DNA of 64,000 nucleotides from Leucaena leucocephala (lineage: Eukaryota > Streptophyta > Magnoliopsida > Fabales > Fabaceae). The stretch lies in assembly GCA_037074615.1 (NCBI GenBank), contig CM073546.1:13447501-13511500 (forward strand), written 5' to 3'. A program made the translations under genes and the position numbers. The notes below the pieces were generated by a model. It searched no databases. It saw only the letters and a list, made by a program, of their open reading frames with translations, and was not told where the DNA came from. Below, piece after piece: positions 31,515 through 45,105 of the stretch (positions are counted from its first letter, which is position 1; the number at the start of each line of letters is the position of its first letter).

Positions 31515-31835
31515 GCCTTTAAGACATGTTTGGTACAATGGAAGTAGAAGTAGGGAAGTAGATTTTTTACTTCCCTTATTTGGTATAATTGGAACCAATT
31601 TTATTTCCAATATTTTAGGTTATTTTATTTCAATAAAAAAATATAGGAAATGAGATGATGGAAATAGAAGTAAAATATTTTAGATCATTTTATCTCAAGT
31701 TATAAAATTTCTAAATAATTTTAACCCTTCTTAAGTTATAAAATAAATTAAATTATTTTAATCTAAGATATAACAAAATATACATAAATTTTATGCTCAT
31801 TTTTATCCTATCAAATAAATTTTGTTTCGCTGGCA
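31515..31835 (-). mobile_element. MITE family C, copy B
   Basis: The reverse complement aligns with 2915-3270: TTTGATAGGAT, AGAAGGGTTAAAATTAT, AAAATGATCTAAAATATT and CCTAAAATATTGGAA occur in the same order. Confidence 0.55.
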
Positions 31836-32306
31836 AAGAATGCCAACACAATAGAAACAGCCAACATGGAGCAGTTTAGGAAATTGGGAACTTGGTTATT
31901 GAGATTTATTATTTTTGTTTATTTGGGGAATGATATTATTTAAATAAATAAATAAATAAAGAGCATAATCTTGGTGTGTTACGTATCACAAGGCAACGGC
32001 AATTAATTAATAATGGAGTTTAGTAGTTGCTCGTAATAGTAAATGGAGAGGGGTTAAACGTGCTTATCACTACATGCCAATAATACAAACTTTCCATATT
32101 TCTCTAATCCCACCCTCATGCTTCTCCTTTGCAAAGACACTTTCCCTCAATATTGGCTTCTCTTTGTTTTAATCCTCTTTTATTGAACCAAATTCGCATT
32201 AATACCTTAAGATTCATGGCATAAAAATCCAATCTAATGGGCCAATCAAACTAATAAATCAGTAAACTCATCCCTGTTTAATCTAATTAGAAGTTCTTAG
32301 ACTATT

Positions 32307-32480
32307 AATGGGAATTAGTTCGAGTAGTAAGCGGATTGATATCGCTTAAACGAGGTCTCGAGTTTAAACCTTGACATATGTAAAAAATTCTTATTGGGAG
32401 ATTTATCCACTATAGCTAGATGCGCGATGTAGGTCAGATCCGAATATAGTTGAGATAAAACTCCAATCTAAAAAAAAAAA
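32307..32480 (+). mobile_element. SINE family 1, copy A (tRNA-derived)
   Basis: Homologous along its length to 51389-51569: GAGTAGTAA, ATCGCTTAA, B-box-like CGAGTTTAAACC, CCACTATAGCTAG, AGGTCAGATC, ATATAGTTG and an A-rich tail. TCTTAGACTA at the left (32295) and TCTTGAACTA after the A-tail (32481) may be a decayed target duplication. Confidence 0.65.
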
Positions 32481-33440
32481 TCTTGAACTAGGTTGAATAG
32501 ATGATTAAGTTAGATTTTATATATTTTTCCTCATTTTGCTAAGAATAAACATCATATTTTAAGTTTAAAAGATAATAATCTATTAAATTTATATTTTAGT
32601 AACTGTTATATTTGATTATGCATAGATTATTATGCATTAATATTTTATTTACTCATAAATTAATATTTTTTTTTATTTAAATATTATCATTCAAGAGTTA
32701 TATATTAATATTTTTATATATTTAAATTAAATATATTATTTTAATCATCATGGTATTGGCCACAATCTAATTACAGTTGGACAATTGACTTTTGAAACAC
32801 AGTTTAGTCAGATCAATGATTAGTCCAGCTTTTAGTATCTGCCTAATGACGTCTCATTAACTATGCAAACCTCTCATGTAGACATTCCCAAGCTTTTTTC
32901 CCTTGAGTATCTAGACTCTAGGATTTCTATTCTAATCAAATGCAAAATATCTGATCTTCAACCTTATTTAAGAAGTATCCAATGCTCAATTCCACTGAAT
33001 CTAATTCTAATCACCGTTAATACACACTTCAGTACTTACCAAATACTTAATACGTGTACCAAAAAATCAATACGTAAATATATAATGTAAAATCTATAAA
33101 AACAAATTATATTTTCATATATTATACCCAAGTAAAAACTAGATAATTAATTTATAAAAATTAAAAATTAATTAAGTTGATTATTTATAAAAAATATATA
33201 TTAATTTACAAAAAGTATCCTTTTGATAATTTGTATTGAAAACTATTAGAAAATCTTCTTAATATATATAATCAATATGGATAGTTTAGAGAAAAAATTA
33301 TAAACTTAGAAGACAAAGTAAATTTGAATTTTAAATTTATTATCAAAATAAATCTTACTACTAACTTTTATATTTAGAACAGGAGAAATGCCACTCATAT
33401 CAAACATAGTACTTTTGTTATTGTTGAGAAAAAATTATGA

Positions 33441-33697
33441 TACTCCTCCGATTTTTAATATATAATTTAATTGAAAAATTGATTTTTGACCTAAATATAA
33501 AATATATTTTTTATATTTATTAATTTTTTTAAAATTATCCTTATTGATACTTTCTATACAATAATTAAATAAGAGAGTGGGGGAGGAAGTTAAAAAATAT
33601 GATTATGGTATTTTAGAAAAAAATATATTATATTAGTTAACTTTTTTAATCTAATCAAATTAATTAAATAGGTCATATATTAAAAAATAAAAGAGTA
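33441..33697. mobile_element. Stowaway-like MITE, 257 bp
   Basis: Left end TACTCCTCCGATTTTTAATA mirrors the right end TATTAAAAAATAAAAGAGTA imperfectly. The interior (AAATTATCCTTATTGATACT) is shared with the MITEs at 59371-59619 and 60656-60923. Confidence 0.65.
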
Positions 33698-33704
33698 TTT
33701 TTGC

Positions 33705-33815
33705 TTTTAATTGAAAGGCAAACACTAAACATCTAAAATTATAAGTGAGATCGAACTTATAGCCTCAAGTGTTCGTATAAACTTGCATGCCATTAGGTAA
33801 GTGGATAATACACAG
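33705..33815 (-). mobile_element. tRNA-like SINE module
   Basis: On the minus strand TACCTAATGGCATGCAAG resembles an A box and AAGTTCGATCTCAC a B box, with spacing typical of a tRNA-derived SINE head. The body and ends were not defined. Confidence 0.4.
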
Positions 33816-33909
33816 TATTACTTACTATTTTCAAAAGTTTACAAGTTTGCTAGGCCAGGAGGGCTCACAATAAAGTTACCACACATTTCTTAGTATCTAG
33901 AGGCTAATA

Positions 33910-34110
33910 AGAGTTGACATAAATAGTAAGAAACGAACCAGTATTTCATAAGGATGTGAATTCGATTCACGTTATAATTATAAGGGCTCTTTTAGTATGG
34001 GACTAAGAAGTCTTCTGTAAACGCTCTTTGAGCCCTAGGGTTATATCTTGACCTTGGTAGGAGATCAATACTAAATCTACTTAAAGTTTTTTGTATCGAA
34101 AAAAAAGAAG
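33910..34110 (+). mobile_element. tRNA-like SINE
   Basis: GAATTCGATTCACG (33958) resembles a B box. The element runs to TTTTTTGTATCG followed by an A run (to about 34107), a common plant SINE 3' end. Confidence 0.4.
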
Positions 34111-34594
34111 AAGTATCCAGATGCTTACCCTCCGGAGAAGGACAGGCATATAAGCCTATAAGGTTATGGGACCACCTAGTGATCAAAGTTACCTTACCAG
34201 CTCACTGTCTCAGTTCATCAGATTCAATGTTCTTACTGTTATTTTCTGTTCTGGTTCATGTTGTTGTAAGGCAGACCAGACCAGCAGGCATAAGCTGTGT
34301 GTGTAAATATAAAGTATGTCAGCCACAACCATTTATACATGAGACCTCTATCTCTCTACCTTGTTTATGGGGTTGAGCTGTAACACAAACATTTGACGAG
34401 ACGTCCAAAAACATGGCATGTCTTGCACTCCTGGTTTTTTTGTCTCCTTCTCCAAAAGGTCTTTACCATGAAATCTTCATTCAAGATATTAGCATGGCAA
34501 TTATATTGTTCTTTTGGAATTGAGTTGATAATACAATTATCGGATGACAGATTCTTTACTGCTCCATTCCATGCTTTCTAGGAAAACAAGGCTA

Positions 34595-34930
34595 TATTTG
34601 CCTTTTTATTTGAAAGATCCAAACTTTTGACCATATAATCTAGTGACATAAAAACTTTTTTATAAATAAGAGGTCATGAGTTTTTTATTTTACTTATAAT
34701 CTTATATCATACCTTGTATCTCAAAAGCTAAAGATATATTTATTTTCTAGTTTAAAAGATCCAAACTTACTATCTTATAGTCTAATTATATGAAAGATTT
34801 TTTATAAATAGAATGCTATGGGTTTAATCCAACTTGTAATATTATATCATATCTTGTATCTAAACCAGGATATATTTGCTTTTGGTTTGAAAGGTCTAGA
34901 CTTTTGACCTTGATAGTCTAATTTTCCCAA
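34595..34930 (+). repeat. Degenerate direct repeat, period about 135-140 bp
   Basis: GATCCAAACTT blocks recur at 34617 and 34758, with a diverged copy (GGTCTAGACTT) at 34894. Each of the first two is followed by TTTTATAAATA and ATCTTATATCATA or ATTATATCATATC. Two full copies and one partial. Confidence 0.5.
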
Positions 34931-35579
34931 ACCCACATTTTATGCGAAACAATTATGATCATGCTTGTTTATTATATGCTTGAATTAAACCCACGTTTTG
35001 CAAACCCTAATCCAAATGTTATGTGAAACCAGAGGATTCAAGTCAGACAGGGAGAAAGCAGAGAATGGAAGTTCAGGGACAAGGTAGTTGATAGATGCCT
35101 TGTTAGATCATGATTCATGAGCATCCACCAAATCTGAGAAATTTTGTGTAGATTCAACTGAATTTAATCATTCTATAAAGCGGAAATAATTCAGTTCATG
35201 AAAAAGCTCACGTTTAATTTATACAAATATATGCATACATCTGTAACATGATTCAAAGAATTACACAAAAGCAAGGGAACATGGTGGTGTCCTATACAAA
35301 ATCGTGTGTGTATAAAAGAATTAAAGAATGATCTTTTTTCTGTAGTGTATTCTATCATTGACTTATTGGATCCCCTTTGCATCAACTATATTTTAAGCAA
35401 TAATTCATCTTTGTACGCCTGAAGAGAGGGGCATGCTTCACAACGAACCATAGTCGAACTCGATCAAAGCCCGATGGATCAGCATGTAGCAGAAGAAAAT
35501 TGCAGGATCTGCAGAAATTAGCCTTCTCTTCCTTCTTGTGAGGGTATTTTTCACATACCAATACGCTAAGGTGTTGAAA

Positions 35580-38110
35580 TTACAGGTGAGATCGAGCTCG
35601 CGAATCTTGGCACATGCAATCAGGGACTGGATACTTGGTAACATCCCTCCTGGCCTTCCGGAGTTCCAGCTGCCCTAAGGACTCATGATGAAGCTCTTTG
35701 ATGATCCTGTTAAACTCTGCTTCCGGAAGCGAAGTGTTCAGAAAATGGGGCAGCATCTGTCGCTTGTTCGGTGTGATAAATTTCTTGTGCCCTGCATACG
35801 CTCGGTGACCCTGCAAAATCACAACAACATTCGCCAATTAGGAACCTTAAGTTTCAAACCAATACTGCTAAAATTGCTAGGGACACTTCGATAAACATTC
35901 TGATCATATCCAACATTTCAAAGGAAAAACTCATTTGCACAGAGCATTTTTATGTTAAGACATGAATTTCTCAACTAATTAGAGAGTAACTGGTAAATAT
36001 ACCTGAAGCATATGGCCCATGTTTCCTCCGTGAGATGGCATGAAAACATCGCTCTTCTCGGAAACTATGTAATCTATGGCAGCCATCAAAGATGCTTTCT
36101 TGGAAAACGGTTCGAGTTCTCCCGGCAAGGCAAGATCATGCTTACTGTAGAAGTGTGGGAATTCTTGGATTAATGGAAGCAAAGCTTCTTTTCCACCCAA
36201 TGGTTCCCCTCCAGCCCAATAGATTCTTGCATTCTTAGGAGCTCCAAGACCTTTAAGTAACCTAACAACAAAACCAAAACATATATCATAAGAAGTCGCT
36301 TCGTTTAACTCATATTAAGCAGCAGCAGAAACACCAAGCCTTATTATCCCACTACGAACAAATTAATTTTACACTTAACACGTATCATGTTTACCTGCTA
36401 ACTTCCACAGCATTCAAGGGGCATAGGCCAGCAAGCTTCCTTTCTTGGGAAGTCATGTTTGATTTTGCAGTCAATAGCTCCGGCCGGTTTATCCTCTCCT
36501 TTTGTACTATCTCATCGAACCCGGGGCTTAGACCGGGAGAGCACCCGGTTCTCACCCACACATCCATTTCCATTCGAAGATGAAGGGCTAGGTACGGTCC
36601 CTTGCTTCTCACCCTCTCTGCCATCTTGTCACCGAGTTCCTGAACCAGCCTCGCAAACCTTAAGGCCTCGAAAGCAACCTGGGGGAAATTTTTTTTTTTA
36701 AGGTTTAATATTACCATTAGAGTTTGTCTATCTACCAGCAATTCTCATGGAAATTAAGTTTCTCTCTTCTTCTTTCCCTTTCACTCACAAAATACCTTGC
36801 ATCGGAGCTTCTGAAGATCAGAAGGAAGATCCTTTGACAGCCTCGAATCCAAGCCACGTAAGAGCAGAACACCTTCTCTGGTAAGCTGCAAAAGGACAAC
36901 AGAATCATAAGAATTCCTCTTCTTCTTCTTCTACTTCAACTAACTACTTTATCTTACAGACAAGATGATAAAGCAGTTTTTCATCATACAAGGAAACTCA
37001 AATTATGTGAATGCAAATACTAAAGCATTATAGCAACACTTGAAGTTTAAGAGAAGCTTAAGCAGTAAAGAGTAAAGCTATGAGCATAATAACTTAGCGT
37101 GTGCTTAAAAGAACATAAAAAAAAAAAAAAGACAAGAAAAAGAAACAAAATTCTTACTCTTCTGTGATACCGAGCACGAATCCAACTGGGAGTGACATGA
37201 AGTGGAGGGCTTCCTTCCACTGGTCTCGTCATTAAATGCGTCGAAGGCAATGCAGAAACCACACGAACGTCATTTGCAAGGACACTCTTGAAGTGCTCCA
37301 AATCAAATATATCAGCAAATTCACTGCAAATATGAAAGTATTACAACATAAGTACTCATTAACAATAACAAAGAAACGACCCAAATTCATATAAAGGTGA
37401 AAACTTTCTCTTCTGGGTAGTTGCAGAAAGGATTTTTTTTTTCACCTTTCATCGCCCCAAATTTGGTTGACTTGCAAAATGGGGACAACCAAGGTAGCTC
37501 CAAGGATCCTAGCAATAACAACAGCATCGACAATTTGATTCCTCTGTTGATTCATGCCACCAGAGACGACAACCATGAGGTATTTCCTTCTGTTGTTCAC
37601 AATCCCTTGGGTTTGTTTCCTATAATCCCTACTGAAATCCAAGCAAGGCCTGTAACCCAATCCGTCCGGTTGCTTCCAGAACTCGCTCTTGTCAACTTCT
37701 CCATCATCATCATCATCAGTTTCCTGTTTCACATCCACATTGGACGCCAAAGGTAGAGACAGCCTCGTATTATCCAAAACCTCATCTTTCTGAACATTTT
37801 GATGGGCAGATTCTGAATAACGGTTAGAGATTACAGGGAGATTGAGCTGAGGCGAAGTAGTAGCACATGGGTAGGAAGAAAAAGGGACATCGAAGTCGAA
37901 TCCAAACTTGAGCATACCAAAGAAAGCGACGAAGAAGAGAGTGAGAAACCAGATTCGTGAGCTTCTTAGAGAGAAGAACTTGAAGCTTCGGGAAGATTTC
38001 TTGGGGGATTCGAGGAGAGATTGCAGGGAAGAAGAAGATATGGAGCTGATGATCTGAGAAGGAACAGAGATGTAAGAGAGCTTGCGAGCCTTGTGATTCC
38101 ACTTGGCCAT
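35580..38110 (-). CDS. GDP-fucose O-fucosyltransferase family protein, 6 exons
   Basis: Exons in transcript order are 37446-38110, 37158-37323, 36796-36885, 36395-36678, 36003-36261 and 35580-35810, all GT-AG, giving 564 residues. Residues about 52-70 (WFLTLFFVAFFGMLKFGF) form a single anchor after a basic tail, as in type II Golgi proteins. The catalytic domain has VSGGMNQQRNQIVDAV (N-terminal donor-site loop), ALHLRMEMD with HLR at about 340-342, IYWAGGE, FMPSHGGNMGHML and GHRAYAGHKKFITPNKR, all typical of plant PF10250 proteins. An Asp/Glu-rich stalk (ETDDDDDGEVDKSE) separates anchor and domain. These enzymes move fucose, or in some plant members rhamnose or another sugar, to protein or polysaccharide acceptors in the Golgi; the acceptor cannot be read here. 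The frame is intact. Confidence 0.92.
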
Positions 38111-41100
38111 TGAAGAAGAGAGAAGAGAAAGGGTATTCAGAACGAAGAAGAAGAAGAGAGATGAAGGAATTGGTCAGGGGTGGGATTATATATGAATGAT
38201 GAATAAATGTGTTGAGAATAGTAAATGTGAAAATGGTGGTTTGGGTTTGGCGTTGTAGAGAGAGAAAGTGAGTAGCGAGAGTGGGGCGGCGGGAACGCGA
38301 AGTCAGACGAATTGTATACGCGTAATAAAAAAGGAGGAGCTGTGTGTGTTATGGTTTAGAATTCAGACAACTAGCTTACCTTCTGTTTAAAGATTGAACC
38401 TCGTTTTCTAACACGGATTTGCTTATTCCTTTTTTTATTACCATCCTTTTCCATCACCAAAAAACCAAATATAATTTATTTAATATTATCCTGAACAGTG
38501 AATACCGGTATAAACATCAATATATAAATTTTATTGTTATTAAAAATATATATTTATATTTTTAAAAAAAATCTTAAACAAATACCACTTAAATCTTACA
38601 ATTTTAAATCAATTTATTTATTACATTTTTTAAACTATTTATAATACCTACTCTTTTAAAATAGATAATAATACATTTTTATAATTTTTTTAATTTAGGA
38701 TTTTCCTTCTTTTTTTTGCATGTATTAATCATATATCTTACACTTTTTATTAAATTTAAACGACTTATTTATAATTTTTAAGTAATTCTGAAAATATTTT
38801 CAAAATAAAAATCATTATTGAAATAATAAAAAATTATATTTATTTTTATTTGATGAAAAGTCTGCGTTTTTAAAATAAAAGTGATATACGTCATTTGGGT
38901 AAAATTCCATAAAGAAATTATATTAATTTTAAATACTATATTTTTTAAGAATTCAAATATTCTCTATTTATAACTAGAGACTAATCCTCTCAGTATAAAA
39001 ATTACTAAAATAAATTTTTTCTCTTTCAATAAATTTTTTTCACACAAACAACATAATTTAAACATAGAATATTATGTTTAAAATATTTAATTATTTTATT
39101 ATCTATCAATTATGTCAAGTTTTATTGATGAAATACTATACTTTTTAATTTTAAAAAATCATATTTGAATTTACTCAAGATTTGTGCTTAAAAATTATAA
39201 TGTAAATAATTTAAATTAGATTGAATTATAAAATTAGATAAGACTATAATTTATTTATTTAATGGCCATTTTATCTATTTTTTTATTAAATTCTATTTAG
39301 ATTAAATGGAAGGAATAAAAATTTGATTTTCAACGACCACTTGATTATACAATCCGATGAAAATACCTATGAATTTTTTTTTTTTTTTGAAATCTCTTAT
39401 CCTGATTATTCCCCTGTAATTGATGAGGTCATAATTTTTTTTATTAAAAAAATAATGGAATGGTGGTATGTTTTGTTAGGCAAATTACCAACCATCTCTT
39501 ACCAGTTTGGGGGTCATAATTATGAAAAATTCATATGAAATTTTCTACCTAATATTGTTTGTTGGTTATATTTATATGTTCTGTTATTTTCTTTTTTTTA
39601 TTTATGAGTATTTTTAACTCATACTCAATCTATTTCATTAATAGTTAAATTCACTCTTTTTTTTTTGGTATAACTTCCTATATGAGCATTTTACCAATTA
39701 GGAAAATAGGGAATAAATGAAGTGGGGTTGATGATTTTTAAATAGGGATAGAAAAATTATAATATGATTATTATTCATTCATTCTCAAGTAAGAAATCTT
39801 TTGCTTTTAAAGAAAACTAAATATTACGTATCACAGGAAATAATATTTTATTTGCAGTTCGTCATAATTGAGGGAACTTTCTTGTTTTTTTTGGGACCTT
39901 GAAGAGGGAGTTTGAACTTTGAAGTTAGAAAAAGGTTTTGTAAAAATCCAGATCACCAAAAAAATAGGAGTAATATCGAAGTATTTTATATGGGTAATTT
40001 TGTTTTTTTTACTTTTATATATTATTTTTAAATACATAATGATCAGTTATGGCTTTAATAAGCCTTACTGAACGGGTGTACGGTTGTGTATGTAAAGGAA
40101 TATAAAAAAGCGTACAGTAAAAGGTAAATTATTTTTAATTTTAATTTTATTGATATATTGGTTATTCATTATAATTAAAAATTAAGGGGCATACTAATAT
40201 CATCACCAATTTTTTTTATTGTTTATTAATCTGAATTTGACCTTAAGTGGAGAAAAAATCTTCCCAAACCTAATTTTTTGTTCACTTTATAAAATCTGGG
40301 ATTTTAATTATAAAATTCAAACATTAATAAGTTATGAGTAACAAAATTATCATTAGAATCCAAGCTTGGATATTGTAATAAAATTTTAATATTTTTAAAA
40401 TGATGAATTAACTGTGGCACGTACGGGCACAGCCTTAATTGAAACGTGCCGTTTTGACTATGCGCAGTGCTGTGAGTCTTGAATTCAAAGTGAGACAGAT
40501 CGGTGTTCCCCGGACCCCTAGTGGAATGCTACTAGTGGGGGCCATGCAGGAGGCTTCACTGTGATCTCGTATTCCGTGATCTATACGACTTGTCGTTTTG
40601 CAGTAAAAGCTTAGCCCAGCTGATTTTATTTCATACTTTATTTCAACAATTTTGAATTGACACTGAAAAAGAAAATAATAAAATTTTAAAATTTTTAATC
40701 CTAATCAGTATAAACTCTTTTTCACCAAAAATAAATATAAACTCTTAAAGGATTAAGCTGTATCAATAGAGATAGATTATAGGATAAAGGATTTTAGTTC
40801 TAGAGTTTTAAATTTTAATATATATTTGAGAGAGTTATATATAATTAGATTTGATAATGTTTGAATTTATTTAGGTAGATAATTACATAATATATAAAAA
40901 AATAATTTGGTAGAATTGAATTATAAAATAAAAAATTTAACTGATTAAATGAATAAAAATTTAAAAATTAAGTTGCCTGAATTTAGAAATTAAGCTAAAA
41001 TTATTGTGACCAAATGAGTAATTTATTTTTTGTCCTAAAATGATTTATTTAGTTTATAATTTTTATTTTAAAAAACATAAGAAAAAAATGTGGATTTTAA

Positions 41101-41459
41101 AAGAGGAGGCTTGAGTGGGAAGGAGGTACCAGTGCATAGTGCCGCCATTTGGAATTTGGAGGAGTTTTGTTTTGTTTTGTTTTGTTTTGTATGCGTGTTT
41201 CTCTCTGATGGGGGGCCCACATTGCCAGTTGGAGCTTCTTCATACCCTGGCTGCCCACGTCATTCCTTTATCTTACCTCTCACAGACCTTTATCAAGTTA
41301 TCCTTATCCGCCTTCAAATATATAATAACTTAGTTTATTATAAATTAGAGAAAATTAATCTCGAGGTCATTATAATTTACCAAAATTTTAAATTAAATCT
41401 CTGTAATTCATTTTTATTTAAATTGGGTCTTTATAATTTGAACGGTACTAGACATCTGT

Positions 41460-42530
41460 CTTTAAAGAGGCGTTTGATATGAAGGAAAGGGAAAGGAGTG
41501 AACATTTGTATGGGCTCAATTTAAAAAACAAAATTACAAAAATAGGGTTATAAAATTTTAGTAAAAAAAATAAATAAAATAAAAGGGTAAGAAAAAATTA
41601 ATTACCCTACTTCTCCAATGTTTTTTAAATCTTACCTATAAAAAATAAATTTAGAAAAAAATAATAAAAGACTTTTTGAAATTAAAAAAAGATTAAAAGA
41701 GCCTCTAAATTAAAAAAAATACAGAATTAGCCTCATGTCTAATATATCCTTTATAAATTTAAAATAAAAAATAAAATTATCTTTTAGTCGTTTATAATTT
41801 TTTCAATTAAATTTATAATTTTAATAATAGTTTTGACGACTTTAGCTAAAATATTTATAATTCTAAAATTACAACTAACTATTTTTAGATTTATAACTCC
41901 TATAATAAAATTTATAACTTCAATAATAATTTTTATAACTCTCTCTAAAATATTTATAAATATAAAATTAGAACAAGATACTTTTGGGAGAGATGTAAAC
42001 TCAAAATAACAAAAAAATAATAAAAAAATATTATAAAAGTTGTAAATATAAAAATAATTTATTCTAATTTTATATTTATAAATATTTTAGAAAAAATTGT
42101 GAAAACTATTATTAAAATTATAAATTATATTAAAAGAGTTACAAATATAAAAATAGTTAGTTATAATTTTAAAATTATAAATATTTTAATTAAAATTCTT
42201 AAAACTATTATTCAGGTTACAAATATCAAAGAATTAGAAATTCGAAAATAATTAGTTCTAATTTTAAAATTATAAATCTCATTTTAAGAATTACAAATAA
42301 TTAAAGAATAATTTTATCTTTTATTTTAAATTTATAAAAGATAAATTAGATAAGAGATTTAATCTATTTTTTAAAAAATTTAAAACTCTTTTATTATCTT
42401 TTTATCTAAAAACTCCCCCCCCCCTATTTTCCTAATGCCTGAACCTAAATATAAAAATCGTTAATTTTGAGTTATATTTACAATCCCCTTCATTTTATTT
42501 CATGCCATTTTAATGTCCCCATATTTCTAT
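41460..42530. mobile_element. Large fold-back (MITE-like) element
   Basis: The left arm (about 41640-41965) and the reverse complement of the right arm (about 42040-42430) align closely. Both carry CTAAAATATTTATAA, AACTAACTATTTTTA-type and CCTTTATAAATTTAAAATAA-type words. The loop is only about 70 bases (TTTTGGGAGAGATG). The outer ends (GGCGTTTGATATGAAGG left, CCTTCATTTTATTTCATGCC right) are weakly inverse, suggesting the full element is about 1.07 kb. Confidence 0.6.
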
Positions 42531-45105
42531 AAATAAAATTTCATAAATAACAATTAACAGATTAAATTATGAGGATACAATTAAAATAATGTATATTATA
42601 GGGATTCGATTTAAAATTTAGTATAAGAATTTATGAATTAATTCATCCTAACATGTTTTAAAAAATTATTATAATAATACATAAAAATAAATAAATTTAA
42701 ATGATTATAGCGAAAATATGTAAAAATAATAGTTTTGATTCTCGACTCATTTGGCCACAAACTCATCTTTTAGTTTTAAAACGATCAAATTTAAATCAAC
42801 TTACCTATAAGAAAATGACGGAAAATATTTGTAGAAAATAATAAAATTTAAATTAAATCGGTTAACAATAATAATATAGTATTAATAATAATAGATAAAG
42901 TATTAATAATTTAAAGTCATATTTTAGTATTTACTATTTTTTAAAATACTTTTCTCTCATTTTCCTTTACTTATATTTAATAAATCTAGTTTATAGGTAA
43001 ATTTTTATATACATATACATATTTTAATAAATAATAAAAAAATAATCTATCTAATATTTATTATAGGATACTTCTAATTATTTCTTATATACTAAAAAAT
43101 AATAATTAATTGATAAATTTATTTTAAACTAATAAAATTTTCAATTTTTACCTTTCTTTAAATGTCGTGATTTAAGTTTTTCAATTTTGAATCTCGATTA
43201 CTAACAAAGGTAAAATAAAAAAAATGAATGGAATTGTTGATAATTTATATTTATAAACCAAAATTTATTATAGAAAATGCTATATAATAAGAACCAAAGA
43301 GAATAATAAGCGTCCACATTTTCTATTAGAGTAAATATAAGTATACATACACATTTTAATAATTAGAAATAATAATATAATAAGTGTGATTGAAAATTTT
43401 AACTTAATAAATATAAGTATATTAGTTATATCTTTTTTTAAAAGTGTCCTCTTTTTTAAACTATCTTTTTTGATTTATTTATGTAAATAAACCATCTAAA
43501 TAATACGATAACATTCTTATTTTTATTATTTAATGAGAATATTATTATAACCTATTAGAGTTTAAGTGTAACTAGCAAAGAAAGATGCCTCACATTAGAT
43601 TATTATGGATTAGAGATCTCTGTATATGCATAAAAAAAGAGACCTATAATCTCATATTTTTCTTCAAATTAAAATGAGAACAAAATTATAATAAAGATAA
43701 TTACATGCAGGTCTCAAATAAAAAATTAATTACCTTTCCACTTATAAAATGCATAAGTTTTACATGTAGTAAGTATTAAAGTTTGATGTGTAAAAAATTG
43801 AGAAAAGAAAAATAATTAATTTTTTATTTGGACTTATTTTCAATTCTCCTAGGTTAAATTAATTTTAATCATAGTTTGTCAATATTTAATAATTAAATCA
43901 CTATTTAAAAAATTCGTTGAATTAACATTCTTTGTTAACAAAATTAACTGTAATAGTATTAAATGACTAAAAATATATCTTATAAATTTATAAAATTAAC
44001 CGAAATTTAATGTAAAATTAGAATATCAGAGTATCCAATAAGCCACAACATTAAAAAGTAAATGAGATTGAGTGAGGAAACACAAATGCATAGTGATGAG
44101 TGGATGATTTAATTAAATAAATCATAAATACCAAATAAAGTCAAACAAAAACCAATCAAATAATGACATTATTACAACATTCCCACTTCTTAGTCATCAA
44201 TCCAAACATTCCAAAGTCTAAAATATCATAATTCCAAACAATGGCACAATTTTCCTTGAAAAATATAAAAAACAATAAATAAAACACAGCGGCCAAAAAG
44301 AATTATCTTTCTAAGCTATCCTTAATTATGTTATTAAATTGTATGGAACAAGTGGCAAAAAAATAAATCATAATTAACTACTTGTCAAATTTATGAATCA
44401 ACCATGTCACATTGTTTAATTATGCCAACTAACACCTCTAGTTCCCAATATTTATCTATTTTACTTTTGCTCTCCTATATACAATTCTCAATATCAATTT
44501 TCAATATCTTAATTAATTAATTAATTAATTAAATGATGATAGCATATAAATACTAGAGATAAACATCTAAATAGGACCTAGTTAGTAATTAAATTTCTTA
44601 TCATGGGACGTATTTGTTTTTCTCCCATTCTTAAAAAATAAAATAGATTTTTTACATATTTATTATTTAACTAATTTTATTATCTAAATAATTTAGTTAT
44701 TTATCCTTTTATGTATAGAACAGGAGGAAGCACTATTTATGATATATGAACAATATTCCTCATTTTTCAAAACAATTTTTAATAGATTATATATAATTAA
44801 GGAGCTGACAATTATTAGAATGACGACTACACAAGACCTTTTTGTTTTTTTTTTACAAAAAGAACCACATAAGACTTAATTAATAATTAAATTTCTTATT
44901 TTTGGACATATTTGTTTTTCCCTTATTTTTCAAAAATCAATGTAATATTCTGGCGCACAAACTCAATGTAATATAAAAATGTATTTAAATAATATATTAT
45001 AAAAAACTACACTATATAGAAAATTATAAATAATACTAATATGCCCTTTAAGAACGCCCACAAGTAGTAGTAGTAGCCTAGGAGCTGGAAATTCTATGAT
45101 GGGAT

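Larger units (their letters stand above)
31019..35579. other. Intergenic, OB-fold gene to O-fucosyltransferase gene
   Basis: Promoter of the OB-fold gene (to about 31230), MITE C copy B (31515-31835), SINE family 1 (32307-32480), Stowaway-like MITE (33441-33697), two tRNA-like SINE modules (33705-33815 minus, 33910-34110 plus), a degenerate direct repeat (34595-34930) and the probable 3' UTR of the downstream minus-strand gene. No coding gene seen. Confidence 0.55.

Noticed and set aside
37421..37756. Plus-strand 111-residue ORF opposite O-fucosyltransferase exon 1
   Set aside because: Shadow of the conserved minus-strand exon; no domain of its own.
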